NCBI GenBank assembly: GCA_030762895.1 | Contig: CM061062.1 | Coordinates: 138,801,104-138,865,103 of the forward strand | Direction of reading: 5' to 3' | Origin: Sophora flavescens | Lineage: Eukaryota > Streptophyta > Magnoliopsida > Fabales > Fabaceae | DNA: 64,000 bases | In this document: piece after piece, positions 47,601-59,500 of the stretch | Layout of the letters: every line of letters begins with the position of its first letter | How positions within the stretch are numbered: the first letter of the stretch is position 1 | Program-made: the position numbers and the translations under genes | The notes under the pieces: model-generated | What the model saw: the letters and a program-made list of their open reading frames with translations, nothing else | The model's database searches: none | What the model was told of the DNA's origin: nothing

Positions 47601-47728
47601 TCATGAGAATGGAATCTCCACCAAAGTTTTTTGTTCGGAAACGTTAGGAAAACCCTTCTTGAAAAGTAAAGGGTCTTTGTTTGGAGATAGAAATGAATAG
47701 GGTTCGAGAGTCAATTATGTCTAGGGAA
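44677..47728 (-). pseudogene. Decayed L1-type LINE (ORF1 and ORF2 pieces)
   Basis: Minus-strand pieces appear in LINE order. ORF1 gives 'TLVWIRIPSLN' (near 47510) and the CCHC knuckle 'CAQCWCYGHLLQDC' (47398-47180), with the spacer at 47190-46449. The endonuclease start 'VLVWNVRGASN' (near 46340) is joined directly to 'NSDHHPILLRC', so most of the endonuclease is deleted. RT pieces lie at 45865-45509 ('YKAPGPDGF') and at 45357-44677. Frames are broken many times. The RT is cut at 44677 by the long-LTR element and the ORF1 side by the solo LTR at 47729. It is a different lineage from the LINE at 8037-13110. Confidence 0.85.
45851..45880. repeat. Homopolymer run C-A-C
   Basis: Twelve C, then eleven A, then six C in a row. 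It may be a genuine run or a sequencing/assembly artefact. It disrupts the LINE frame. Confidence 0.9.
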
Positions 47729-50700
47729 TGTAACACCCCATTTTTATTGTTTTTGTAGAATTTTAATTCTTTATATTTTATCTGAGATCTAGAAAATGAT
47801 TTTTGGATAAAACAAAATCATAATTATACTCTACCTTATGGTAGAAGGTTATAGTAAAAATTTAGCTTTAAAATTCAGACGAATCCCGGTCTGCGTTTTA
47901 ACTAACAGTAAGATTTTACTGATCAGAAAACCTAATTTTGACCCGAGAATGAAACAGTTTAGATTCTTATTTTTTTTTCCAACGATAGTAGTTATTTTGA
48001 AAATTTTCAAAATAAGTAAGTTATTATACGTTAGTGGGTCAAATACTCGACAATCGGGTATCGACGGAATCGAGAACGAATGTGCAGAGACAAAACCCGA
48101 CGCCGGATGGATGAAGTCGATGAATCATCCATGATGACTCATGGTGGTGAGTCATAGGGGTGACTCCTAGCATTCAATGCATGTAATGATGACTTATACG
48201 TGAAAAGTCCAAAATATCATTAATCTTTCATTGTAATTGCAAGTTTGCCATGACAACATTTTTAACCTTTTCTCCCTTGAAGCTCACGGTCACCACTCTA
48301 TAAAAGGCCATCTTCTTTTCATTTGTTTCTTTTTCACAAGTGTTCAAGTCATTCTTTCACAAAACCCTAAGTTCTTCCACTTGATTTACAAAGGAGCTCT
48401 CAGTTGGTTTCTTCAATTTCTAAAGGTATAGTCTTATGATTCATGATCATACCTTCACTTCTCTTCATAAAATTTCTTCTTAAATCCATGTTTTCTTCAA
48501 GTTCAAATTCCTAGATCTAGTTTTTCAAATAATTCTAGAAAATCATAGAAAAATCATTTTAATGTGAGATCAATTTCTGTGATCTTCATATGACTTCTAT
48601 ATTCATCATCCAAGAGCTTGAAAAATTTAGAGATCTCTAGCTATTTCTTCCTAACTTGACCGAACCTTTGCACAAATGGGTTTGGTAGTTTTTCTTCATT
48701 TTTAACTTGTTTCTTGTTGATGGTTCCCGGCTAGGTTTTAAGTACAAAATCGTGAGACCCTAGGTGAACATCATCCTCTTCTTGCTTGAGTTTCAAGTGG
48801 TCAACAAAGGTATGGGGGAGATTACCATCATCATACCTTAGGTAGATATGTTGGTGGTTTATTTAGTGTATATAGTCTTGTAACTCATCAGTGTATAAGT
48901 TGTGTAAATTATTGACTTATATGTGTGTTATCCTCTTGGAGGATTTGGTTGATGCTTGATTGTGATATATGTTGGTATTGGTGTTATTGATCTCTAATTG
49001 GAACCTTGGTTATTGTTTGATTGATGTGTTAAAAGAATTGCATAACATGAATAATTTAGGGCCATTTGGCCATAGTTGATTTTAGGGGTTCCATCATGAT
49101 TTAAATTGTTTGAATAATTTTTATGAGGATTGAATGAACATATAAGAATATAGAAATTGGTTTGGATTGATTTGGATGTGTATGTTGAAAGATGTGAATT
49201 TATGAGTCCATAGGGACTAATATGCAATTTCTGAGAATTTCAATGACTGTTCTGAAATTCATATTCTTGTGTGTTAAGATTGTAGTCCTTGATGATACAA
49301 AACCATAGAAATTGGTTTGGTGTTAATTGGATTAATACATAAAAAGATATAAGCTTTTTTTGTAAACAAGGACATTTTTGCAAATATTGTAAAATATATG
49401 GGCAGAAAGGTAATTTCTGAAAATTTGATGGTAACTAAGAAATATTTCTAAATAAGTTGTTTTTGTGTGTTTTGAAGTTATAGATAAAAAGTTATAAGGT
49501 TTTAAGTGAATAAGGACTTTTTTATAATTAATGAAAGTTTAGGGATTAAACTACAATTTTCAAAAATTTATGTAACTGGACAGTTAGAGACTGTTTTTCA
49601 TACCTACCTAACTGTTCTAAAACTCCAAAAATGAGTTTTAGACTATTAGAGTTTAAAATCGTTGAAAAGGGATTTACACGATTTACAAACTTAACGACGT
49701 TCTTTAGGAATTTTGTATAAATGAAGACAAAAGATGTAAAATCAGTGTTTCAACGTTTTCATATGAGTATTATAACCTAGGAGAGTAACATATTTTATGT
49801 GAAGAACCATATTTTCAAAAGTTTGGCTTTTGGGCCTAAATTCAGTAAAAAGCAGCGAAATTGTCGTTAAGTGTTTTTAAGGATTTTCGAGAAATTGTTT
49901 TGAGAAACTGATACGTATGTATCTTTGGTGGAAATTATTCTTGAAACTTGATTTGATTTTATCTAAAGGTTTTGGTTTTAATCCAAAAGGATTTTAGTCT
50001 TCAAAGACAATATTTTAGAGGAAAATGCAAAAACCTAAGTCAAGAACGACTTAGTGAAAATACGAACGTAATAATTTATGACGTGTGGTGGAACGCGACC
50101 TTATGTCATAAAGTATGGATAATTCATTATCCATATTCCATAAGATTTAATGGACTCGGAATGATTTGTTTTCTTGGAAGCCAAAGAAAAAGGCTCAATT
50201 AGAAAAGTACAGAGAAATAAATAATTGGACTTGTGTTCCAATCTCATAATGTGCTAGGATTTTAATCAAGTACTTTAACAAAACTTTGCACAAAGATGAA
50301 AGGTTACTTGAGAACTATCGCTTGATGTTAAGTACCGGTAGTTCGGACTTAAGGACATTTAGCATCCGTTATAGTACATTGAAAGGTTTCCGATGGAATC
50401 AAACGATGTTATCCGGTGGATAGACGAGAAGAACGCATTTCCAGCAAAGTTTGCCTAAACACATAGTGAAACTATGTTCTATAAGGCAGTTGTGCCTAGG
50501 AGATGGAGCTAACACTTTAATGCGAGTGTGAATTCCGTAGTGAATACTCATATAGGTCCAGTTGGTTGCTCCTTTGTGGCATTGTGATCTTGCAATACAC
50601 CGACATACTCTACTAGACACTAAGTATTTTCTGGTACTGCAGGATGTTCCCGAAAAAGCCTATATGCACCATGACGACTGTTGACACATTTTATTACCCA

Positions 50701-51531
50701 AGGCTGGTGGACTCCGAAACAATCCTCCGATCCATTCTCTTCGACTGTTTGTTAAAACCATGGTATATGGAATCAGAGGTCATTCCTCGAGTCTTAGAAT
50801 GTCTCATATCTAGGAAAAATGGTGCCTTGTGATTATGTTGTTGTGAAACATTATTATTTCTGTTATGATATAAATGTATGCTGATAGTTGGACGTACCTG
50901 TGTGTCGTACCACTACATGTCTGCGTTATGTGTAAGATGAACGGGAATCTCACCTCATTTATATATTTTCTGGTTTGCTATTCTATTTTATGTCGGGTAA
51001 AGATGATGACAACATTGTTTCTCCATCACACCCGGCTGGAGTTTGAGATGACTTGGATGCATGGACACAAGGTCAATGGTTTTGTGTAGTGGACGTGAGG
51101 AGTATACTCATGGCATGACGAGATATTATCCAAGACTGTTATAGTAATATCAGGATGATATTCAGTCATTGTTTTGTTATGGCCAGCATGATGAGTCTTG
51201 TGTCTATGTTATATTTTGTGGAGCTAAGTCTCTAAAGCTGTTACTATTATTATAACATATTTCTAGTAAGTTGTTGTTGTTTTACAGGCATTGATATTTC
51301 CGCCATTTTCTGAATTTGTATGTTTAAGACGGATAGTACTTGGAACATGGTTTGTAAAATACTTATAAAGGAAGTTGATGATGTATGTTAAAGAATATGT
51401 ATGGTATCATTTGTGAAAGAGAAAAGCAAAAAGTAAACCCTTATTTTTGGTAAAACATATATTTTCCGCTTTACTCGGTCTTATAAAATAGAAATGTTAC
51501 AGACAATATAGCACCCGAGAAGGGTGTTGCA
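47729..51531 (+). mobile_element. Solo LTR of the long-LTR Gypsy family (3803 bp)
   Basis: It starts TGTAACACCCC and ends ...AGGGTGTTGCA. Both sides carry the 5-bp direct repeat GGGAA (47724-47728 and 51532-51536). The start is collinear with the reversed 5' ends at 28611, 43973 and 44676. No internal region is present, so this is a solo LTR left by recombination between two LTRs. The open frames inside (for example 47838-48134) show no family motif. Confidence 0.93.
48299..48307 (+). promoter_or_regulatory. TATA box of solo LTR
   Basis: 'TATAAAAGG' lies in a GC-richer context about 570 bp into the LTR. In LTR elements this precedes the transcription start. Activity here is unknown. Confidence 0.6.
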
Positions 51532-51639
51532 GGGAAGGCATTGGTGATTATCCCCAAGACATCCTAGAGCATCCGTCATTATAATGATCACTCTTAGATT
51601 GTGCAAATTATTAGATTAATGAGTCATTAAACTGTACAA

Positions 51640-52640
51640 TTAAAATGGCTTGGATTGTAAGATCAACAAGCTGTTGTAGCTAAATTGACTTTTTTTCGAC
51701 TATTTGTAAGGGAACTTTTTGTAATTTTATTTTTTAGCATAAATAGATCTTTTATTTCTGAAAATGAAATTTTGAGAGATCAAGCAGTATAAGCTTAGAT
51801 TTCTCTTGAAAAATTAAGGAATCACTAAGTCGTATGACTAAATTAATTCCCTTGAACATTTATTAATTTGAGACGTGAATCAAAAGATTTAATAGTTGTA
51901 TTTAGCGTAAAAATAAATTTTAGTTATAAAAAAAAAAGCTTTTGAGACGTGAAAAAAAAAAAAAAAAGTTATTTACAAAAGGAAGATTTTGAGAATTCAA
52001 GTTGTAGAAACTTTAGACGTTTCTCTAACATATACAAAATCAACGTGTCGTGCAACCAAATTGATTTCTTGAAAAAGTCTTTATTCTATTTGAGAGGTGA
52101 ATTATAAAAAATAAATTGTAATATTTTTTTTATGCAAACAAAACTTTTGTTTTAAAGGGAAGTTTCGAGATGTCAATTTGTAGAAACTTAAACGCCTCTC
52201 GAATGATTGAGAAATCAATGAGTTGTGCAACTAAATTGATTCCTTTCATTTCTTCTCGAAAGTTCTTTATTTTATCAATGGCAGTGAGATTATTTTAAAT
52301 ATGATATTAATTTTTCATCGTATTTATCTTATATCTTCCGGCGTAATTAGAAATTTTATTTCTAAAAGAACATTTTGAGAGGTTAAGTTGTAAAAACTCA
52401 AACGTCTCTTGAATGACGAATCAATAAGCGTGCACTAAATCGATTCCTCTTTTTTTATTTATTTTTAAGAAGGGGAACATTTTACCACATTTATTTTCTG
52501 GTCGTTAGTATGAATGGAAATCTTATTTCTAAAAAAACTCTGGTTAGTCGAGTTCTAAAAACTTAAACGTCTGGATCCAATAAGTTCTACAACTAAATTG
52601 ATTTCTTTTATTGAACTTATTTTGAGAGGCAAATCATTCC
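51640..52640. repeat. Degenerate ~170-190 bp tandem repeat
   Basis: About five or six units recur with the order 'GAGA(T/G)GTCAA.TTGTA.AAACTTA', 'ACG(T/C)CTC', 'TGTGCAACTAAATTGATT', then 'TTTATT..TTGAGA(C/G)G'. Good copies start near 51990, 52165, 52370 and 52545. Confidence 0.75.
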
Positions 52641-53533
52641 AAAATACATGTGGGATTTTGTATTTTAAAAAAAATCCAGTGTTGGTAATGAAACCATTTT
52701 ATTCCCAACGTGATCATCATATCCCATCATACATGAGATGGCAAAAAAAAAAAAAAAAACCCTTGAGAAATCTATTTTATTCATTAGCTACTTGCCATCT
52801 TATTCTTTACACTTGCACATTCATATACCAGGAAATGATAATGAGTAATGACCAAATTTATCAACATGATTGAAATGCACATCTTATTATTCATTTCTTG
52901 CAAGAAGAAAAGGATTTGAAATAATAATATACATTTTTATGGGCACGCCACCCTTGCTTTCAAAGATAAGGCAACATGTCAACATTTCCATGGTAATATA
53001 TTATTCTTGCCAGAGCATTTTCCAAGCACACGGAGTCTAAGACTTAGATCAAAGAACAAGTTTTTAACTCTTAAAAAAAGGATTTCCTTGAAGTCAAGTT
53101 TTCATCATTATTTTTACAACTCAGGGCATTAAAGTACAATTTCCAACACTGTTACACATAACCAATTTGTGTCAATGAAAGTAGACGAAGTTTTAGGCAT
53201 CCATAAAAAAAAAAATCAACAAGAAAACAATTATAGCATATAAGCAACAGGTTTCCAAATAATACACAACACCTGCACATTTTAACACAACCCAGCCGTG
53301 TGATTTTCTGAGTTCAAAAGTAAAAGAATACCAAAGCATATGTTCTTTGTACAAATGATTACTGCCACCCCTCCTATGATAACTGTTGAAATTTCTTAAA
53401 ACAAAAAAGGGGCAAGTATGATTACCAAGCTATAATTCCTTCTAAAGTTTTGAGCTTACAAACCAGAATTCTTCAAGAACACAGCAAGAAGAGATTCCCC
53501 AAGTTTCAAAACACAGAAAAACAAACCCAGGAT

Positions 53534-53619
53534 ACAGAGATTCCCAAACCCTTTTTAATGTAATTTTCGGACCCTAACAGAGATTCCCAAACCCTTTTTA
53601 CTGTAACTTTCGGACCCTA
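53534..53619. repeat. 43-bp tandem duplication
   Basis: 'ACAGAGATTCCCAAACCC' through 'TTTCGGACCCTA' is present twice with two differences. A third partial start follows at 53620. Confidence 0.9.
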
Positions 53620-54054
53620 ACAGAGAATAGATTCCCCAAGAGAGAATTTTTTTGGACCCCTCACTGAGTAACCAAAACAACAATTTCGGCCCCCACTTGA
53701 GCTTCATCTTCGTCTCCTTTTTGTTTCTGGAAGTGAGGCTAGGGTTGAGAATTGGGGAGGAAGAGGAAAAACAAATAATGGGCCGGTTCGGGTCAGATGC
53801 GACCCGGCTCGGTTTCGTGGGTCTGGTCCCTATTTTGTTTGCCTCTGATGTAGTTGGGCTGGGCTGGGTATTTTAAATTTTTTTCCTTTCTCTTTTTGAT
53901 GTTTCTGATGGTGTTGGAATTGGAGTGGTCTGAGCCCATCTTGACTCTTTTATTTTTTCTTTACTTCACTTTGCTTTATTATTTACCTGAAAAAAAAAAT
54001 GAAAAAAAAATAGTATTTAAATATAAGGGGACAAAACTAGGTGTTCACACCAGG

Positions 54055-54553
54055 TTCTGATAGTGAGATAATGATTAAAGATCATTCAAGGCCCTTCATT
54101 CATAACAAAAATGCGATCCTCTTCTGATTCAAAGGTCACCATATAATAACCATTCCCTATATCCATAATATCAAATCCCCACCATTTTCCTTGTAGATGC
54201 AAGCTTGACCTTCATAACATTGAACCCTAATGACTTTCCAAGAATCCTCACAATAAGAGCTCCCTTCCATGGCACGCTTAATTCCCCCAGAATCTTTGGA
54301 TCAATGTGCACCATTGGAGATAAACGGTTACCATTCACATGCTCCACACGAATCTTTTTCTGAGCGACCAAGTCCTCCTTACTCTTGGAGGAACAACTTG
54401 TTTCCCAAGAGCTTCGTCCATGAAAGAGACACCCTTTACAACGCCATTCCCAAAAGGCGGGACCTTAGGAACCTCGCCACCCTTATCAGGTGGTTTATTC
54501 TCCATCACAGTGTGAGCCAAAACCCTAGCAGAGAAAAACTCAAAAACACTCAT
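54055..54553 (-). pseudogene. LINE ORF1 N-terminal fragment (DUF4283 region)
   Basis: The ATG at 54553 opens 72 codons ('MSVFEFFSARVL...'). The following frame (54371-54171) reads 'VPWKGALIVRILGKSLGFNV' and continues with a decayed region at 54170-54060. This is the conserved N-terminal DUF4283 part of plant L1 ORF1. It is collinear on the minus strand with the ORF1 piece near 47510, so the two could belong to one LINE split by later DNA; that is inference. Confidence 0.7.
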
Positions 54554-54559
54554 CTCTAA

Positions 54560-55438
54560 AATTTTAAACTAATAATATTTGAAAATTAAACTCTAAAATT
54601 AAATACAATTAAAATACGGAACCCTCTCAATCCTTGTACTCTAAAATGATCGGTTGTTATCAATGTTGCAATCTCCTTCATCATGTTAACTATGTTAACA
54701 AAACAAAAAATTTGACTTGTTAAGATGAAAAAAAAAATGTTAATGATATCGAAGTCATTTTTATAAATTTACTAGTCATTGAATAAATTTTTTTGATACA
54801 TGTCATTACGAGAAATTTAATAAATAAAACCTAATTAATCAAGAATATATAACACTGACAAATTAAAAACTTAAATAAAAAAGAGGAAAAAAAGGATGAT
54901 GAAACTCAAATGATTGATATAAATTTAAGAATTGACTAAGGTTTGAATACTTGAATAGTATACTCATTTACTAGCGCAACAAATATAATAAATATTAAAT
55001 AAAATAATTAACCAAAGATAATCATTATACTAAAAAAATCATAAGAAACAAGAGAGTAAGATACTATTGAAAAAGTTCCCATAAGAATTTTTGAATGAAA
55101 TAAAGAAATACTTGTATCAGCACGAAAAATTAATAGTTTTTCATACGTATGCTACATAAATTAATAAGTCACACCTATCTACTCATCTCAATAGTACCAT
55201 AATTTCTACACAATATAACAAGCAAATATCAAATTGATTATTCTCAATATAAGGTAACTAATGTGGCTAAGTTCCCATACTAACACATACAAGACGATAT
55301 TAACATGTGTCAGAGAATGCATTTCTATGCAAAACTATAATATCACCCGAGGGAGTTAATATTATGCCATACAGTAAACGCAAGAAAACAGAAAAGGCCT
55401 TGATGCCGTGCGAGCATGGTTCATAAGAGAAATGTTTT
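54560..55438. other. No gene seen; AT-rich spacer
   Basis: AT-rich DNA between the LINE fragment and a MITE. There are no open frames of note on either strand. Confidence 0.6.
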
Positions 55439-55728
55439 TTGAACGTCCATTTGGGACACCTCCAACGACACATTAATTAATCACGTACAAATATTTAATT
55501 AATTTAATTCATTATATGATTAATTACGTATAAATATCTGATTAATTCATTATAATCCATTAAAAAACTGAATCAACCAAATATTTGCATGTGATTAACC
55601 AAATATTTATATGATTAGGAAAAATACACTTCAAATGACCCATTAACCATATAATAAACTGAATTAACCAAATATTTGCACGTAATTAACCAAGGTGTCG
55701 CTGGAGGTGTTCCAAATGTGGTGTTCAA
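55439..55728. mobile_element. MITE with ~33-bp terminal inverted repeats
   Basis: The left end 'TTGAACGTCCATTTGG' through 'ACACCTCCAACGACAC' pairs with the right end 'GGTGTCGCTGGAGGTGT' through 'TTCAA', with a few mismatches. The interior is AT-rich and holds repeated 'AACCAAATATTTGCA' blocks. The size of about 290 bp suits a MITE. It lies 3' of the host gene. Confidence 0.75.
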
Positions 55729-56067
55729 ATAATACTACTGGGTTAAAAAACATTATTTGGGGTAGAAAACAACCTCGAGAAAAGCAACAAAATCAATATT
55801 GAGCATCGCTACATAAGACAAAAGAGGAGTAAGAAAGATAAGAGCAAAGGGTCCTTAGATAACATTGAAAATCCTGTCCAACTGAAACAAATGAAAATTT
55901 GAAAAGTAAAATAAAATAAAAGGCAGAGAGAAAGAGAATGCAACAGCATTTAAATTTATCATCCTTTTGCAACATAAAAGTCAAGCACTACTCGTTCCGT
56001 ACATCTTAAAGGCCCACGGGAATGTAGCATTTGAATAACTGTACTGCAAATATGGTAGGATGAGCCA

Positions 56068-56588
56068 TTACTCCTTTAGTTTTCTTTTCTTTGATTTTCT
56101 TTCATGAGAATGTTGAGAGGACGTAGGAGAAATGCCGGTGTTATGGCCGTCGGAGAGCTCAGGCACACGTCTTCCATTAGATATGACCTGGTTAGACACA
56201 GGTTTTTTCACAGAATTTGATGGCTCGCTAACTTCAGAGAAAGAGCTTTTCTGTGTGCCACCTTTTGATGAAGCTGCACTACCAGCGGAGAGCTCAGGCA
56301 CACGTCTTCCATTAGATATGACCTGGTTAGACACAGGTTTTTTCATAGAATTTGATGGCTCGCTAACTTCAGATAAGGAGCTTTTCTGTTTGCTACCTTT
56401 TGATGAAGCTGCGCGACCGGATTGCGAACTTCGCGGATTACTACTTTGCATAGGGAAATATCGGGAAGAAGTTGCCATTGTGGCGGCTCCACCAGGATTT
56501 GTAATTCTTGTTTTGCTTGAATTGAGTTTTTTATGTTCCTTAGGATCGGAGTAATGGACAACAGAAATTCGCCGTGAAATCTTTCCAG
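56068..56588 (-). CDS. Exon 4 of Mediator-associated protein 2-like gene
   Basis: It starts after acceptor 'TTCTACAG|C', keeps phase with exon 3, and ends at the stop 56068-56070. It contains the duplicated Ser-rich segment and the basic C-terminus. Confidence 0.82.
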
Positions 56589-59500
56589 CTGTAGAATGAG
56601 ATAAATTATTTCCTTTGTTCTTCAACTCAAGATATAAAATCAAAAACCCATAGGAAAATCACTATGACACATTCGTAAGAATCAGTCGAGTGAGACGGGA
56701 GGAAAAGTAGTCAAACCATATGAAACCAATCACAGTGTACAATTTCATAAGTAAATTAATCATTACTTAAAATAGAGCTACCCTGCAAATTGAATTTGTA
56801 CTCTTAATCTCTATACAAGAAAAACAACATTGAAAGCTTGAATTGAACAAAAATACCAAGCCTCAGATCAGAGGTTTCTTGAAGGAAAATACATTAGATG
56901 GCAAAATATAAAACTAATTATACCAGCATACAGCTCAAATATATTTCACATACTTTCAATCAGAAAGAAGAAATAATTAACAGAGAAGAAACATGAATAC
57001 AAGTAGTGTGTCAAAATATGATTTGAATAACAATTATCAAACACTATTGAGTCCACTGATTCTCTTTCTATAGTAAATAAATAAAGGTTCTCTCTCTAAT
57101 TTCAAGTTTTCAACAACAAAACAACAACTGGCTCAATCGAAAACCAAATTTGCAGTAAAACCTTTCATTTAGAGTAAGATATTTTCTATTGGTTTCTCCT
57201 AATGTTTTCATTAGGTCCTCTTCTACCCGTTTTAATAAAACTCTATCATTTGATCCACTTTCTCACTGGAACCTTTTATCTTTATTAATCTTCCTCTCAC
57301 ATGAGCAAACCCATGTAGGCCAAATTCCATCATCTTCTCCTCAAGAAGTGCTACTCCAGTACAGTAGTTCTTTTTTATCATATCGTTTCTAGACACAGAC
57401 AAGGACACTCGGACACAGCACTATTTATATATGAGCAACATGACAAAATATTTAAATTAGGAATCAACATTTTTATGTTTCCCTATGATAATGAGCCTCA
57501 CAATAAATATAGTAAGAGGTGTCATTTTACAATGTAATCACTTTTAAACTTTACCAAAAAGATTCCAAAACAAAAAATGAACTATATCTTTCACCTTTAA
57601 TGTATTGATGTGTAACCAAAAAAATTAAGAAAAGATTTAGTCTATCTAACACCATTGCCCCCCTTCTTGATCATCATCATTGAAAAAGACAGCCTCTAGC
57701 TCTAATTCATCAAGTGACAAATAAGCAAACTCATCAAGTGATCCAAACTCATCTCCTGATATATCCCATATTTTTCCTCTTGCATTGAATTATTGCATAT
57801 ACTTCGTTTAACTCCTGCTTAACCTAAAACCCATTGATTCTGAAGCCTAGCCTATCTATACAACACGAGTTTAGAATTTACTTTCTCTCTCTCTCAACTC
57901 ATCAACTAGGACTATATTATGTGCAAAAAACATGCACTGAGGCACTGACTCCTGTATGTTCTCAGTAAGTACATCAAACACCAATGTACAAAGGCATGGA
58001 GTCAGTCGACTAAAAGTGCAAACTGAAAACCTATAATTAAAAAAAAGTTACACCTCTGCAAGTTTGCAAATTAGCCTTTGCCCCATCAATAAATAACTTG
58101 AATTTCAACCCCCCAAAAAAAAATTTCTCTAAGAGATAGAAAATTGTTTCACAGCACAATTGTCAAAGGATTCTTACATTGAACATGAAATGAACAACCA
58201 ATAGAAGATTGATTCAAAACTATTAAAGTTGGCATCATATTTACTTCACTGCAGTTAGCATCATTCGTATCAGAGTGGAGTTTAAAATTTAACGCTTTCA
58301 TGAATTATCCATAATCAACACATATAGAGGAAGAAAAGAGACAGGTGAGGAGGGGGATCTATAGATGCATACCAATTTTTGGTTCTGTAGCAGAGGGAAC
58401 AAAAACTGTTTCATCTGGCTCTTGGGCAGCAAAGCTGACAAAATCATAAACTTTCCCTGGCAATAGTGACATGAAGATTAAGACACTTACATAGCAGTCC
58501 TATCATACAAACATTGCTAACTATGCAATATGCCATCTAGGGTATCAATAATTGAATTACAGAATATGGCTTTAATATCACAGTTGTTTCATTAGGTTTA
58601 CCAGATGAACCTTCAAAGCTGGCCAATTGGCCATCATTATCAAGCTTGAGAGACAATTCCTTCCCATCAATGTCAGAAAAAAAATCCTGGCCAACATAAC
58701 ACGTTTACAGTAAGAGGAGAATGACAACGATTAAGAAAGCATCAAAGGCTCTTCACCATCTAAGTCTCACATGGAAGGCAATGCCACCAATACAATAACA
58801 GCGCATTTGAATAATCTAACCCTATGAAGCACCGACTCTGACACGGACACCGCGACACGACACCGACACCGCGAAGCGGCTAACGTCAAAAACATAGGAC
58901 ACCGGGACAACGCTTATATATATATATATATATATTGTTAAGCTTTACAATTTTCATAATGACCATCACAGAAAGAATACTAAGACTAAGGGGTCATTTC
59001 ACAATGCAATTTTTACAAAAATAATATCAAGATAAGAAAATGAATCATGTTTTATAAAACAACTAGTTAGGTCCTATGGTGATGAGCCTCACAAAAAATG
59101 CTAAGAAGCATCATTTTGTTTTATGTCTCAAAAAGTAAAAGATCTAATTTGGGGTTGGTGACCCATGACCTTTTTAGTAAATATTTGTTTAAAAATATTT
59201 AGGTTCGTGACCCATGATCTTAAAATTTTAAGTTGACTTTTAAAAAAATAAATAAATTTATGATAGGAGTGTCCGAGAAGTGTCCAAATCGTGCCCGAGA
59301 AGTGTCTGAGAGGTGTCCGAGCCGAAAAAAATTATTTTTTAATTGAGACACCGCACGTGTCGGAGGCGTGTCCGTGAAGTGTCGGTGTCCGAGGCGTGTC
59401 CGACACGCAACACGGCACTTTCGAAGAGGTGTCCGTGCTTCATATCAAACCATAAATAATTCAAGAAACCACCCACTCACTTATAATAGAGGAAGATTGG

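Larger units (their letters stand above)
51537..54054. other. No gene seen; degenerate repeats between LINE pieces
   Basis: Apart from the tandem repeats listed separately I see only short, motif-free open frames. The segment lies between two LINE fragments that are collinear on the minus strand. Confidence 0.5.

Noticed and set aside
56132..56554. 140-codon + frame
   Set aside because: Antisense shadow of exon 4, repeated because of the 135-bp duplication.
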